A DNA stretch of 64,000 bases from Segnochrobactrum spirostomi (lineage in GTDB: Bacteria > Pseudomonadota > Alphaproteobacteria > Rhizobiales > Segnochrobactraceae), in assembly GCF_009600605.1 (NCBI RefSeq), contig NZ_VWNA01000003.1, forward strand, positions 62,001 through 126,000, in the 5' to 3' direction. The notes below the pieces were generated by a model that had not been told where the DNA came from, ran no database searches, and worked only from the letters and a program-made list of their open reading frames with translations. Position numbers and translations under genes: made by a program. Positions 54,408 to 63,571 of this stretch are shown here, one piece after another; the stretch's first letter is position 1, and each line of letters opens with the position of its first letter.

Positions 54408-56048
54408 TCAGGCCGGGCGGCTCGGGCGGATGCCGTAGCGGCGGAGCTTTTCGATGAAGCTGCGCCGCGAGATGTTGAGGAGATCGGCGGCCCGGCTCTG
54501 ATTGCCGCCGGTCTCCCGCAGCTTGGTGCGGATCACCACGGCCTCGAACTGCTCCACCATCGCCTTGAGATCAGCGCCCGGAGGAAGGGCGGCGCCGGCC
54601 GGCAGAGCGATCGGCGCCTCGGCGCGCAGGTCCGCCGGCATGTGCTCGACGCCGATCCGCTCTCCGTGATCGACGAGGAGCACGGCCCGTTCGACGATGT
54701 TCTTCAACTCGCGGACATTGCCGGGAAAGGTCCACATCGCGAGGGCGTCGAGCGCCTCCGGTGTCAAAGTCGGCACCGGGCGCCCGGACAGCTCGGCGGC
54801 GGCGGCGAGGAAATGATCGACGAGCCGGGGCACGTCACCGCGGCGCTCGCGCAGCGGCGGCAGGGTGATCGGAAAGACGCTCAGCCGATAGAACAGGTCT
54901 TCCCGGAAGCCGCCGTCGGCGATCTTGCGCTTCAGATCCACGTGGGTCGCGGCGACGATGCGCACGTCGACCCGATCGGTGCGGACGTCGCCGACCCGGC
55001 GCACCTCGCCGAGCTCGATCATGCGCAGGATCTTGGCCTGAAGATTGAGCGGCATATCGCCGATCTCGTCGAGGAAGAGCGTGCCGCCGTCGGCTTCGTG
55101 GACGAGGCCGCGCTTGTCGGAGACGGCGCCCGAGAACGCTCCCTTGCGGTGGCCGAACAATTCGCTTTCCAGAAGGTGCTCCGGCAACGCGGCGCAGTTC
55201 TGCGTCACGATCGGCTTGCGGGCACGCTCGCTGGCGCGGTGGATGGTGCGCGCGAACACCTCCTTGCCGGTTCCCGTCTCGCCGAGGAGGAGGACAGGCA
55301 CCTTCGAGGCTGCCGCGCGGCGGGCGAGGTCGAGGGCGGCGAGGATCGCCGGGCTCTCGCCGATCACGCCGTTCTCGCGGCCGCCGCGGCGGAACCTCGT
55401 TTGCGCTTCCTCTCGCAACTGTGCGTTCTCCTGGGCGAGTTCCGCATTGGCGCGGTCGAGGCGGCGGATCAGTTGCTGGTTCTCCGCGAAGAGGCGGGCA
55501 TTGCCGATTGCCATCGCGGCCTGCGCCGCGAACGACCGCAAAGCCGGCTCGCTCGCCCCCGTCAGCGGCACGACCTCGCCGGTATTGCGGTCGCAGAAAT
55601 TGGCGAGTTGAAGCACCCCGAGCGTCTGTTCGGCGTTGCGCAGGGGCAGCACGGCGAAGGAGCGCGTCCGAAAGCCCGTCGCGCGGTCCTGCTCGTAGGT
55701 CGCTCCGAACTCGAAGCCGGTATAGGCATAGACGTCCGCGATCGACACGAGCCGGCCCGTGATCGCGCTGAAGGCGTTCGGATCGGTCAGGTTGAACGCC
55801 ATGTCCTCGCGGTAGAGCGCGATCGGACCCGGCACCGGCGCGGCATCGGGCACGACCTCGTTCTGTCCGAGAACCCCCTCGAGCGTCCGCCCCGTGACGT
55901 CGAGGACGAGAAGCCGCGCGACCTGCGCCCGCGTCAGCCTGCGCGCGGCGCTCGCGATCGCGTCGAGCAAGCGGGCGAGGTCGCGCTCCGTGGCGAGGGC
56001 GGTCGCGACGTCGATCAGGTCGTTGGCGATCTCGATCGGGTCGAGCAA
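54408..56048 (-). CDS. Sigma-54-dependent activator, probably a VasH-type regulator of type VI secretion
   Basis: A 546-residue bacterial enhancer-binding protein: GAF domain (about 15-190), AAA+ domain with Walker A GETGTGKE (256-263), the sigma-54 contact loop GAFSGA (303-308, Ser instead of the usual Thr) and Walker B FLDEIG (325-330), then a Fis-type helix-turn-helix ([24 protein letters not shown]). The start codon is TTG at 56048. It follows clpV by 35 bases on the same strand, and a sigma-54-like promoter lies before hcp, the arrangement seen for VasH. That assignment rests on context. Confidence 0.88.
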   Translation of the reverse strand: MLDPIEIANDLIDVATALATERDLARLLDAIASAARRLTRAQVARLLVLDVTGRTLEGVLGQNEVVPDAAPVPGPIALYREDMAFNLTDPNAFSAITGRLVSIADVYAYTGFEFGATYEQDRATGFRTRSFAVLPLRNAEQTLGVLQLANFCDRNTGEVVPLTGASEPALRSFAAQAAMAIGNARLFAENQQLIRRLDRANAELAQENAQLREEAQTRFRRGGRENGVIGESPAILAALDLARRAAASKVPVLLLGETGTGKEVFARTIHRASERARKPIVTQNCAALPEHLLESELFGHRKGAFSGAVSDKRGLVHEADGGTLFLDEIGDMPLNLQAKILRMIELGEVRRVGDVRTDRVDVRIVAATHVDLKRKIADGGFREDLFYRLSVFPITLPPLRERRGDVPRLVDHFLAAAAELSGRPVPTLTPEALDALAMWTFPGNVRELKNIVERAVLLVDHGERIGVEHMPADLRAEAPIALPAGAALPPGADLKAMVEQFEAVVIRTKLRETGGNQSRAADLLNISRRSFIEKLRRYGIRPSRPA

Positions 56049-56083
56049 AGCGGAGCCTGCCGAAGTCCGAAGGGGGAGGCCGC

Positions 56084-58750
56084 TCAGGCGGCCTCGTTGA
56101 GGGGCGTCTCGCTGCCGGCGATGACGAAGTCACCGCCCGGTCCGACGTCGAGCGCGATATCCTGTAGCGGCGCGTCGACGCTCATTCGATGGAGAATTTC
56201 GGTCGCAATCATCGGCAGGATGGTCTTGCGGATGATGTGATCGATGGCGCGCGCGCCGGTCTCGACCTCGGTGCAGCGCGCGACGATCCGCTCGATCAGC
56301 GCATCGGAGAAGGTGAGGTTGAGCTTCTGCGAGGCGGCGAGGCGGGCCGCCACCCGCGCGAGCTTGAGGCGGACGATGCCGATGAGCGAGTCCGCCGCGA
56401 GCGGGAAGAACGGCACGATCTGCATGCGGGCGAGCAGCGCCGGCTTGAAGTGGCGGCTGAGCGTCGGCCGGATCGCGGCGATGAGGTCTTCCGTCGACGG
56501 GCGGGGCTCCTGAAGGCCCATCTCGGTCACGATATCGGTCGCGAGATTGCTCGTCAGGATGACGATCGTGTTCTTGAAGTCGATGGCGCGGCCTTCGCCG
56601 TCGGAGAGCACGCCCTTGTCGAACACTTGATAAAAAAGGTTCATCACCTCGAGATCGGCCTTCTCCACTTCGTCGAGCAACACGACGGAATAGGGCCGCT
56701 GGCGCACCGCTTCCGTCAGAAGTCCGCCTTCGCCGTAGCCGACGTAGCCGGGAGGCGAGCCCACGAGCTTGGAGACGGTGTGCTTCTCCTGGAACTCGGA
56801 CATGTTGATGGTGATGAGGAAGCGCTCGCCACCGAACAGAAGATCCGACAGCGCGATCGCGAGCTCCGTCTTGCCGACGCCCGACGGGCCGACGAACAGG
56901 AAGACGCCCATCGGCTGGTTCGGGTCCTGCACGCCGGCCTTCGCCGCGCGCAGGCCCTCGTCGATTGCGGTGACGGCCTGATCCTGTCCCTTGATGCGGG
57001 CCTTGAGGTCGGTGCCGAGGCTCAGCACCGCGGCCGCCTCGTCGCGCACCATCGAGCCGACGGAGATGCCGGTCCAATCGGCGATCACCTGCCCGACGAC
57101 GTCCGGCGTCACCTCGTAATGGACGAGCGGACGGCGACCGCGCACCGCGCGCAGCGCCTCCATGGCCTCGTTCAGGGCCTGCTGGGATTCCGGCATGACG
57201 AGGCCGCGGCCGTCGTCGCCGCGCTCCTCGCGCAGCTTGGCGCGGCAGGCGAGGACGCCTTCGACCGCCTGCTTTTCCTGCGTCCAGCGTTCGGTCATCG
57301 CGGCGATTTCGCCGCCGAGCGTCGCGATCTCGGCGTCGATCTCCGGGAGCCTGGGATTAGCGGCCTCGCTGCTCGCGTTGTGGTCACGCTCGAGCGCCGC
57401 GTGTTCGCGCTGGAGCATCGCGATGCGACGCTCCTTCTCGTCGATCTCGGCGGGCTTGGTCGACAGGCTCAGCTTGACGCGTGCGCAGGCGGTGTCGAGC
57501 ACGTCGACCGCCTTGTCGGGAAGCTGCCGTCCGGTGATGTAGCGCGCGGACAGCCGTGCCGCCGCCACGACCGCGACATCGCGGATATAGACGCCGTGCG
57601 CCTTCTCGTAGGCGTCGCGCAGGCCGCGGATGATGACGACGGCCTCGTCCGGCGACGGCTCGTCGAGCTTGACGAGCTGGAAGCGGCGGGCGAGCGCCGG
57701 GTCCTTCTCGAAATATTTCTTGTATTCGCTCCAGGTCGTGGCGGCGATGGTGCGCAGTTCGCCGCGGGCGAGCGCCGGCTTCAGGAGGTTCGCCGCATCG
57801 CCGCCGCCCGCCGAGCCGCCGGCGCCGACGAGGGTATGGGCCTCGTCGATGAAGAGCACGATCGGCTTCGCCGAGCCCTTAACCTCGTCGATGACGCCCT
57901 TGAGGCGGTTCTCGAATTCGCCCTTCACGCTCGCGCCGGCCTGGAGCATGCCGAGATCGAGGCCGAGCAGCTCGACGTCGCGGAGGAATTCCGGCACGTC
58001 GCCTTCGACGATCTTGCGGGCGAGGCCTTCGACCACCGCCGTCTTGCCGACGCCGGGTTCGCCGACGCAGATCGGGTTGTTCTTGCGGCGGCGGCCCAGC
58101 ACGTCGATCATCTGCTGGATCTCGCGGTCGCGGCAGAACACGGGATCGATCTTGCCGGCGCGGGCCTGCGCCGTGAAGTTGATGGTGAAGCGGCCCAGCA
58201 TGGAATCGGCCGTCGGCAACGCCGGGCCTTCGCCGGTGGCGCGCGACGCGGCGACCGTTCCGATGGCGTCCGCCTCCTCGCTGGAGCCGGCCACGATCGC
58301 CGCGAAGTTCGCCTTGAGATCGGCGGCAATGATCGGGCGCAGCGCGTCGAACCAATCCGGCTGTCCGAACCGGGACGGATTGGAAACGAGCGCGAGGACG
58401 ATGGCGCCCGAGCGGATCTTGCCGAGCCCGAGATCGACCGAGCTCAACATCCAGCTATCGGCCAGGAGCTCGACAAGGAGCGGCGAGAAGGCCGGCCGGC
58501 CCGGATTGCCGCTGCGCATGCCCTCGAGGGTGCGCTGGAGGGCGCGCTTGAAGGTGCTCGGCTCGACCTCATAGCGGCGAAGGATGGCGGCGAGGTCGCG
58601 GTCCGGCTCGTCGGTCAGGACGAGGAGCACATGCTCGATCGTGACCTCGTAATGTTCCCGCGCCGTACAAAGGCCAGCCGCGGTCTCCAGCAACCGGCGG
58701 GTGAACGGCGTCAACCGATCGAGGAGTTTGCGGAGATCGACCTGCGCCAT
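56084..58750 (-). CDS. tssH: Type VI secretion ATPase ClpV/TssH
   Basis: An 888-residue AAA+ disaggregase that recycles the contracted TssB/TssC sheath. It has an N-terminal Clp-N domain, a first ATPase (Walker A GEPGVGKTAV, Walker B VLFIDEAHTLVGAGG), a middle coiled-coil region and a second ATPase (FVGPSGVGKTELA; VVLLDEVEKA). The sequence MAQVDLRKLLDRLTPFTRR is typical of ClpV rather than ClpB. The ATG at 58750 has GAGGTG upstream. It lies between hcp and the sigma-54 activator in one leftward series. The sheath genes themselves are not in the window. Confidence 0.95.
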   Translation of the reverse strand: MAQVDLRKLLDRLTPFTRRLLETAAGLCTAREHYEVTIEHVLLVLTDEPDRDLAAILRRYEVEPSTFKRALQRTLEGMRSGNPGRPAFSPLLVELLADSWMLSSVDLGLGKIRSGAIVLALVSNPSRFGQPDWFDALRPIIAADLKANFAAIVAGSSEEADAIGTVAASRATGEGPALPTADSMLGRFTINFTAQARAGKIDPVFCRDREIQQMIDVLGRRRKNNPICVGEPGVGKTAVVEGLARKIVEGDVPEFLRDVELLGLDLGMLQAGASVKGEFENRLKGVIDEVKGSAKPIVLFIDEAHTLVGAGGSAGGGDAANLLKPALARGELRTIAATTWSEYKKYFEKDPALARRFQLVKLDEPSPDEAVVIIRGLRDAYEKAHGVYIRDVAVVAAARLSARYITGRQLPDKAVDVLDTACARVKLSLSTKPAEIDEKERRIAMLQREHAALERDHNASSEAANPRLPEIDAEIATLGGEIAAMTERWTQEKQAVEGVLACRAKLREERGDDGRGLVMPESQQALNEAMEALRAVRGRRPLVHYEVTPDVVGQVIADWTGISVGSMVRDEAAAVLSLGTDLKARIKGQDQAVTAIDEGLRAAKAGVQDPNQPMGVFLFVGPSGVGKTELAIALSDLLFGGERFLITINMSEFQEKHTVSKLVGSPPGYVGYGEGGLLTEAVRQRPYSVVLLDEVEKADLEVMNLFYQVFDKGVLSDGEGRAIDFKNTIVILTSNLATDIVTEMGLQEPRPSTEDLIAAIRPTLSRHFKPALLARMQIVPFFPLAADSLIGIVRLKLARVAARLAASQKLNLTFSDALIERIVARCTEVETGARAIDHIIRKTILPMIATEILHRMSVDAPLQDIALDVGPGGDFVIAGSETPLNEAA

Positions 58751-58868
58751 GGAATTCACCTCGTTTGGGACGTGTCCGACCGAAAGCGGACGCGGATCCA
58801 TGCAAAACGAAGTTCAATGAAAGCGTGATGACGACGTAGAAATACTGAAAGAATATTCTTGGTTGGAA

Positions 58869-58894
58869 TCGGGCGCCCCGGTTGGGGCGCCCGA
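58869..58894 (-). terminator. Stem-loop between hcp and clpV
   Basis: A perfect 11-bp stem (58869-58879 with 58884-58894) and a four-base loop lie eight bases after the hcp stop. A perfect AAGAATATTCTT palindrome follows at 58849-58860. The stem-loop may partly stop transcription so that Hcp, needed in large amounts, is made in excess over ClpV. Confidence 0.55.
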
Positions 58895-58901
58895 GACGGC
58901 G

Positions 58902-59417
58902 TCAGCTCTGGTTCGGCTTGCGCCAGTCGTCGGAGCCTTCGGTGTTGGCCTTGGCGTGCGACCAGGTCACTTTGCGGTACACGAACGACCAATCTTCCAT
59001 GTGGCCGAAGCTCGCGTTCTCCGGGTCGAGGCAGTTCGGCACGTAGTTCTTGCCGTCGACGAGAACGGCGTCCTCCCACTTGATGGTGTAGTACTTTTCC
59101 TGGGTGCCGGTGGTCGACACGCGGTAGAAGTCCATCTCGAGCTGCAGCACTTCGCCCTGGGCGAGGGCCTGCCACAGCAGCGGGGAGGCCTTGTCGAAGA
59201 CCTTCGTGAAGCTCGCGGGGCGGTGCGAACGCAGGCCGGTCGGCTGGCCGGACTGGGGATCGGTCGGCACGGTGACGTTGCCGGTGAAGGCCTGGATCAG
59301 GCACTGATCCTCGTGACCTTCCTGATAGGTGTTGCCGACGCTGTCGGCGGTGAACGCACCTTCGCTGATCTTACCCTGGCTGGCGCCTTCGATGCTGAGA
59401 TAAGCCGGAGTCGGCAT
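58902..59417 (-). CDS. hcp: Hcp tube protein of type VI secretion (TssD)
   Basis: A 171-residue Hcp protein, which forms the hexameric rings of the inner tube and is secreted. It starts MPTPAYLSIEGASQGKI and shows the family's FTADSVGNTYQEGHEDQ, SHRPASFTKVFDKASP and YYTIKWEDA features. AGGAGAG precedes the ATG. A sigma-54-type promoter lies about 45 bases upstream. There is no C-terminal extension that could carry an effector. Confidence 0.95.
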   Translation of the reverse strand: MPTPAYLSIEGASQGKISEGAFTADSVGNTYQEGHEDQCLIQAFTGNVTVPTDPQSGQPTGLRSHRPASFTKVFDKASPLLWQALAQGEVLQLEMDFYRVSTTGTQEKYYTIKWEDAVLVDGKNYVPNCLDPENASFGHMEDWSFVYRKVTWSHAKANTEGSDDWRKPNQS

Positions 59418-59461
59418 TGTACTCTCCTATGGTCGGAGCCGGGCTGGCTCGATCCTTCTAG

Positions 59462-59477
59462 CGCAAGCCCCGTACCA
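59462..59477 (-). promoter_or_regulatory. Sigma-54 (-24/-12) promoter of hcp
   Basis: On the minus strand TGGTACG-GGGC-TTGCG matches the sigma-54 consensus TGGCACG-N4-TTGCW at all but one core base and the last one. The GG and GC doublets are correctly spaced. Transcription would start near 59450, which gives a leader of about 33 bases with AGGAGAG just before the hcp ATG. The sigma-54 activator encoded 3.4 kb downstream is its likely driver. Confidence 0.7.
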
Positions 59478-59681
59478 ACTCCGCTCCGCCCGAAAACGCT
59501 TAAATATTTCAAACCCTTAGCGGTGGATTTGGCGACTGTCATAATTCGCGGCGAGTGTGCAGGAATCCGCGCAGTGCGGGTTCGATCACGTATTTCCGCG
59601 CATATCGCATTACCTTTCACGTCCGCGATGAACACGTTTGCATTGCGTGCCGAGATCAAGGAGAGGCGCAACGGGTGCTGC

Positions 59682-60029
59682 TCAGATATTCTGGACGTCG
59701 ATCGCGATGTCGAGAAAGGCGCGCGTCTGCCGATCCAGGACCGCGCGCGCGAGAAAGCGCATGGAGCGCTGATCCACCACCGCATTGCCGGCCACCGCGT
59801 AGGACAGGGCCGCGCGCTCGCCATGGATGATGGCCGCAGCCGGTTCGCTGCGGAGCGCCGCCCGGACCACGCGGCCGTCGGGAAGGACGGTGCTTCGCAC
59901 ACCGTCGAAATCGGGCGCCGAGACCGCCGTCGTCCCGACGGGAAGGATCGCGCTGCGGACGATATCGCACAGCGCGAGCTCGATCGTATCGGGCTCGACC
60001 TCGAGCGGTTGCCAGGCCTTGGCGGACAT
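59682..60029 (-). CDS. Unrecognised protein in the type VI cluster
   Basis: A 115-residue cytoplasmic protein with GGGAGG before its ATG. I do not recognise a family. It is mixed alpha/beta with no signal peptide or membrane segment; the first part (WQPLEVEPDTIELALCDIVR) is acidic and the end (FLDIAIDVQNI) hydrophobic. It lies 78 bases after the DUF3540 gene and before hcp, all in one direction, so a role in loading or as an accessory of the VgrG spike is possible. Confidence 0.7.
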   Translation of the reverse strand: MSAKAWQPLEVEPDTIELALCDIVRSAILPVGTTAVSAPDFDGVRSTVLPDGRVVRAALRSEPAAAIIHGERAALSYAVAGNAVVDQRSMRFLARAVLDRQTRAFLDIAIDVQNI

Positions 60030-60107
60030 TCCGAACCTCCCTCGCGCGACCGGAGTGCTCTCCGGCCCTCTCAGCCGAGCCCGCAGGGTCGGCTCCGAAA
60101 CCGAAAC

Positions 60108-60767
60108 TCACCCGACGCTGACGCGGGCGCCGTCGAACCGGAGATCGCCTTTGGCGGTGACGACCGCGATGCCGGCGCCGACATTGAGGGTCTGATCGAC
60201 GGTGGTCGAAAGGGTCCCCATCCGCTCCACGTCCGTGGTGTCGACGTGGGTGGTGCGGCTGCCGAATTTCTGCGTGATGTCCTGCGCCAAGTCCTCGCGG
60301 ACGTCGGCGCTGAGGCGCAGCCGCTTGGCGAAGGTGCTGAGAAGGCGCGTCACCGTCGACACGCGATCGGCGATCATCCGCAGGCTGTTGGTTTGGATCG
60401 TCACGCCGTCGCGGCCGGCGAGCTTGACCTGCGGCGCCTCGAGCACGAGATCCGTCTCGGTCGAAAGCGTGATGGGCCCGGCGAGCGGCCTGTCGAGCAC
60501 CGCGAGCACATGGGCGCCGCCGGGCCAGCGGTACACCAACACATGATCCCCCGCCTGGGGCGCGACGAGGCAGCTCACCGCGGCCCGCGCGTCGATCTCC
60601 TCGTCGCCGATGGCGAGACGAAGGCCGGATGGGCCGGCGCTGACGACGCGGGCGACCTCGCCTCGCCAGGCGGTGGCGCTGTCGTTTAGTGCGCCGCCGG
60701 CGTTTGTCGGCTTTCCGCCACGGTCAGGTTCGATCCTCGCTTCTGGCGGGTTCACGATCTCAAACAC
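60108..60767 (-). CDS. DUF3540 domain protein, type VI secretion accessory
   Basis: A 219-residue DUF3540 protein. The first half forms a short beta domain (VARVVSAGPSGLRLAIGDEE, HVLVYRWPGGAHVLAVLD) like the OB-fold region near VgrG; the second half is repetitive beta-helix-like sequence (ITLSTETDLVLEAPQVKLAG) resembling the spike. DUF3540 genes usually accompany vgrG, DUF2169 and PAAR-like DUF4150 genes. The GTG at 60767 has GGAG upstream; a TTG at 60803 would add 12 residues without a ribosome site. It begins 58 bases after vgrG. Confidence 0.82.
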   Translation of the reverse strand: MFEIVNPPEARIEPDRGGKPTNAGGALNDSATAWRGEVARVVSAGPSGLRLAIGDEEIDARAAVSCLVAPQAGDHVLVYRWPGGAHVLAVLDRPLAGPITLSTETDLVLEAPQVKLAGRDGVTIQTNSLRMIADRVSTVTRLLSTFAKRLRLSADVREDLAQDITQKFGSRTTHVDTTDVERMGTLSTTVDQTLNVGAGIAVVTAKGDLRFDGARVSVG

Positions 60768-60825
60768 TCGGCATCTCCGCGGAGTTTTCGATGAATTGGT
60801 CAAGCCGACACTGCAAAGCGTAAAA

Positions 60826-63336
60826 TTATGCGATCGTGAAGAGATTTGTGATCCAGGTGGATAATCCCTTGGAATCTGTCTCCGTCGAATTCTTGGCTGT
60901 CCTCAGCATTGTGGAATCCGCCAGCCACTGTCGCTCTTCGACCGTGGATGTCTGATCGGCCATACTGTAAAATGTCTTCTTATATTCCATTTCGGCGGTT
61001 TTAACGTCATAAAAGGAGCCTTTATAGTCCATTAGCGTGATAAATTTAGTTGCGTTCGTCGCGACAGAATTGGTTTCGCCGCTTACAACCTTAAGATCTA
61101 GTCCATATACATATGTAAAATTCAGACCGAGAACGGCTTTTGAATCTTGTGGTGTCGCCAGCTTAATCTCTCCGCCGATACAAAGCTTTGTTTGAAGCCC
61201 GGTGTTGATCGCAAGTTCAATCGACAGCTTCATGGAGAATGAAGCCGCGAAGGTCATCAGGGTGGCGTCGTCCCACATCAGCGCCTTCGACGTGCTCATG
61301 TGGTTCGTCTTCGCCTCTCCCCAGTAGACGCCTTCCGAGGTGCCGCTCACCGTCGTCGTCTGCGTGCCGCTGACTTTGATGCTGCTGCTTCCCGACAGCG
61401 TCACCGTCATGTTGTAGGCGGACAACAGAATGTCCGCCGGAGTTGTCATCTCGATGTTGTCGGACGTGTTGAGCGTGTACTTGCCGGCGTCCACTTTGTG
61501 CGCAGAATTGCCGGTCGTCGTCTCGGTCGCGTAGCCGGTCCCATAGGTGTAGGTGGCGCTGCCGTCGACGTTCACGTTCAGGTCTTGGTTCGTGTAGAGC
61601 ATGGCGCCGTCGGTCGAGGGGGCCGTCGTGCCGGCCGCGGCGGCGGCCGTGGCCGCATCCTGCGTCGCCTTCGGCAACAGGGTCTTCTCGTCCTTGTCGA
61701 CCGATTTCCCCATCCGGAGATAGGTGCCGGTGAAGGAGCGGCCGCCGACTTCCGCGGGCGTATCGATCCGGAAGAAGGGGGCGTCCTTTGCGGCTCCTTC
61801 TGCCGGCGCCTCGCGGTCGTCGATCTCAAGCATCACTTTGGACGCCGTCTCGATGCGGTTCAGCGTCCGGTTGTTCTTGGTGACGGGATCGCCGTTCTTT
61901 TCGTCGGAGACGGCGCCGACGACGACGGGTCGGTCTGGGTCGCCGTTCAGATAGCCGACGACGACTTCGGTTCCTTGCAGGAGCGGGAAGTGCAGGCCGG
62001 AACTGTTCGGGCCGAGATAAGGCTGGCTCTGGCGGACATAATCGCTCGCCTTGCCGGCATTGTATTTGCCGTCGTCGAAGGCGAAGCGGACCTTGTAGCG
62101 GCCGCGGGTATCCATCCAGCCGCGCTGGCCCTGGTTCTCTTCCGCGTCGATCTGCGCCGTGAAGAGCCCCGACACATTGGGTCGCGGGGTCTTGCGTTCG
62201 GGGCGGAAAGGCGTGTCGAACGGGACGCATTCGATCTCGTTCGCATAGGGCCGCGCGGCCCGCGCTTCATGGCTGAAGGGCAGAGGGGCGAAGGCGGACG
62301 GCGGCGGCACGGACACCGAGTGGCGTACCGAGACGACGAGGAACTGGGTCGACTTCGAACTCAGGGTGTGGTCCGTCAGGGTGAAGACGGTGCCGGCGCG
62401 CAATTGGGGCACGTTGCTTTCGCCCCTATAGACGAGGCGGCGGCAGGCGATCTCCTCGGCGCGGATCTTCGCGAGCGTCTTGCCCTGGTCCTCGTCGTCG
62501 AAATGCTGGCCATATTCGACGATCTTGCCGAAGCCCTGGTCCGTCACGGTTTCGCTCACCTTGAGCGGCGGAGAGGTCTTGGTCTCGTTATAGTCGCGCA
62601 AGTGGACGCTGCCGGGCACCGGCTTCGCAATGGCGCGGAAGCGCGTCATCGCTAGATCGCCGGTCCGGGCACTGCCGCGCTTGTTGTTGAAGGTGACGGT
62701 CGGCAAGCCGTCGATATCGACGTTCTTGCAGACATCGTTTTTGTCGCCGAACACGACGATCTCGGATTGGTCGTCGTGCTCGAAAAAGAAGAAGACGCCC
62801 TCGTGCTCGCATTGGCGCTTGAGGAACGACAGATCGCTTTCGCCATATTGGACGACCTGGGCGCGGGCCAGATAATCCGAGCGCAGCCGCAGTTCGTGAC
62901 GAATGTCCAGGCCGTGACCGCCGGTCGTCGAGTCCGTCCCGGCGCCGTTGGTGAGAACGCTGTCGACGAGGTCGCCGAGCTTGATCGGGTCCGAAGCGCC
63001 GTAGACGAGGTTCTGGCGGCTGAGGTCGAGCAGTGAAAGGCGTGGTGCGAGGACCGTCTGGTAGGCGAAGTCGCCGGCGTGGGTGGCGTCGCCCGCGCTG
63101 AATTCGGCCAGGATGCCATGGGCGGTGAGCACGTTGCCGCCGGCACTGATCGTCAGGGTCGCCGCTTGCCCAATGGCATCGAGAGGGTCGATCGTATCGG
63201 CGCTGGTGAACTCGATCTCATACCGGAACAGGTCTGAGATCCGCTCGCGACCTTCGATCGACGTGACGTAGATTTCCTTGCGGTCGAGGGCCGGCACCGA
63301 AAGGGTGAGCGTGAGGTCCGTGCGCTTGCCGATCAT
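60826..63336 (-). CDS. vgrG: VgrG spike protein of type VI secretion (TssI) with a C-terminal extension
   Basis: An 836-residue VgrG. The gp27-like base covers about 1-380 (RKEIYVTSIEGRERISDLFRYE near the start, LKRQCEHEGVFFFFEHDD at about 170); the gp5-like OB domain with GTEVVVGYLNGDPDRP, shortened GYLNGDPDRP, is near 460; the beta-helix needle follows (NVDGSATYTYGTGY, GKYTLNTSDNIEM). Beyond about residue 690 some 145 residues are unlike a standard needle (WDDATLMTFAASFSMKLSI, TEMEY-type strands, WITNLFTIA end) and their DNA (60826-61290) is clearly richer in A/T than the rest of the gene. This tail may be an effector or an adaptor-binding part. Confidence 0.93.
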   Translation of the reverse strand: MIGKRTDLTLTLSVPALDRKEIYVTSIEGRERISDLFRYEIEFTSADTIDPLDAIGQAATLTISAGGNVLTAHGILAEFSAGDATHAGDFAYQTVLAPRLSLLDLSRQNLVYGASDPIKLGDLVDSVLTNGAGTDSTTGGHGLDIRHELRLRSDYLARAQVVQYGESDLSFLKRQCEHEGVFFFFEHDDQSEIVVFGDKNDVCKNVDIDGLPTVTFNNKRGSARTGDLAMTRFRAIAKPVPGSVHLRDYNETKTSPPLKVSETVTDQGFGKIVEYGQHFDDEDQGKTLAKIRAEEIACRRLVYRGESNVPQLRAGTVFTLTDHTLSSKSTQFLVVSVRHSVSVPPPSAFAPLPFSHEARAARPYANEIECVPFDTPFRPERKTPRPNVSGLFTAQIDAEENQGQRGWMDTRGRYKVRFAFDDGKYNAGKASDYVRQSQPYLGPNSSGLHFPLLQGTEVVVGYLNGDPDRPVVVGAVSDEKNGDPVTKNNRTLNRIETASKVMLEIDDREAPAEGAAKDAPFFRIDTPAEVGGRSFTGTYLRMGKSVDKDEKTLLPKATQDAATAAAAAGTTAPSTDGAMLYTNQDLNVNVDGSATYTYGTGYATETTTGNSAHKVDAGKYTLNTSDNIEMTTPADILLSAYNMTVTLSGSSSIKVSGTQTTTVSGTSEGVYWGEAKTNHMSTSKALMWDDATLMTFAASFSMKLSIELAINTGLQTKLCIGGEIKLATPQDSKAVLGLNFTYVYGLDLKVVSGETNSVATNATKFITLMDYKGSFYDVKTAEMEYKKTFYSMADQTSTVEERQWLADSTMLRTAKNSTETDSKGLSTWITNLFTIA

Positions 63337-63571
63337 TGCGGTTTTCCCCCTTGGCGCGCATCGCCGCCTTCACCGAGTCCGATGGCGAGACTGCCTGACG
63401 GGTTCGCCAAGCCGGTCTGTCAACGCTCCGCTTCGAAGGCGTGTCGGGCCATTCTTGCTACGGTGATCGCGCGCGCGAAGCGGCGCGTTGATATCCCGCG
63501 GCGCGACCTTAGCGGATGAGTTTTACAGTCGCGCGAAGGGCATCGGCGCTGCCGTCGGGGGTCGACGCGCG

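Noticed and set aside
56189-58828. 879-codon open frame antisense to clpV
   Set aside because: Same antisense artefact; clpV on the other strand has all motifs of the family.
58849-58860. AAGAATATTCTT palindrome as a clpV operator
   Set aside because: Perfect but A/T-only in character and adjacent to a stronger stem-loop; no regulator is known for it, so it is only mentioned with the stem-loop.
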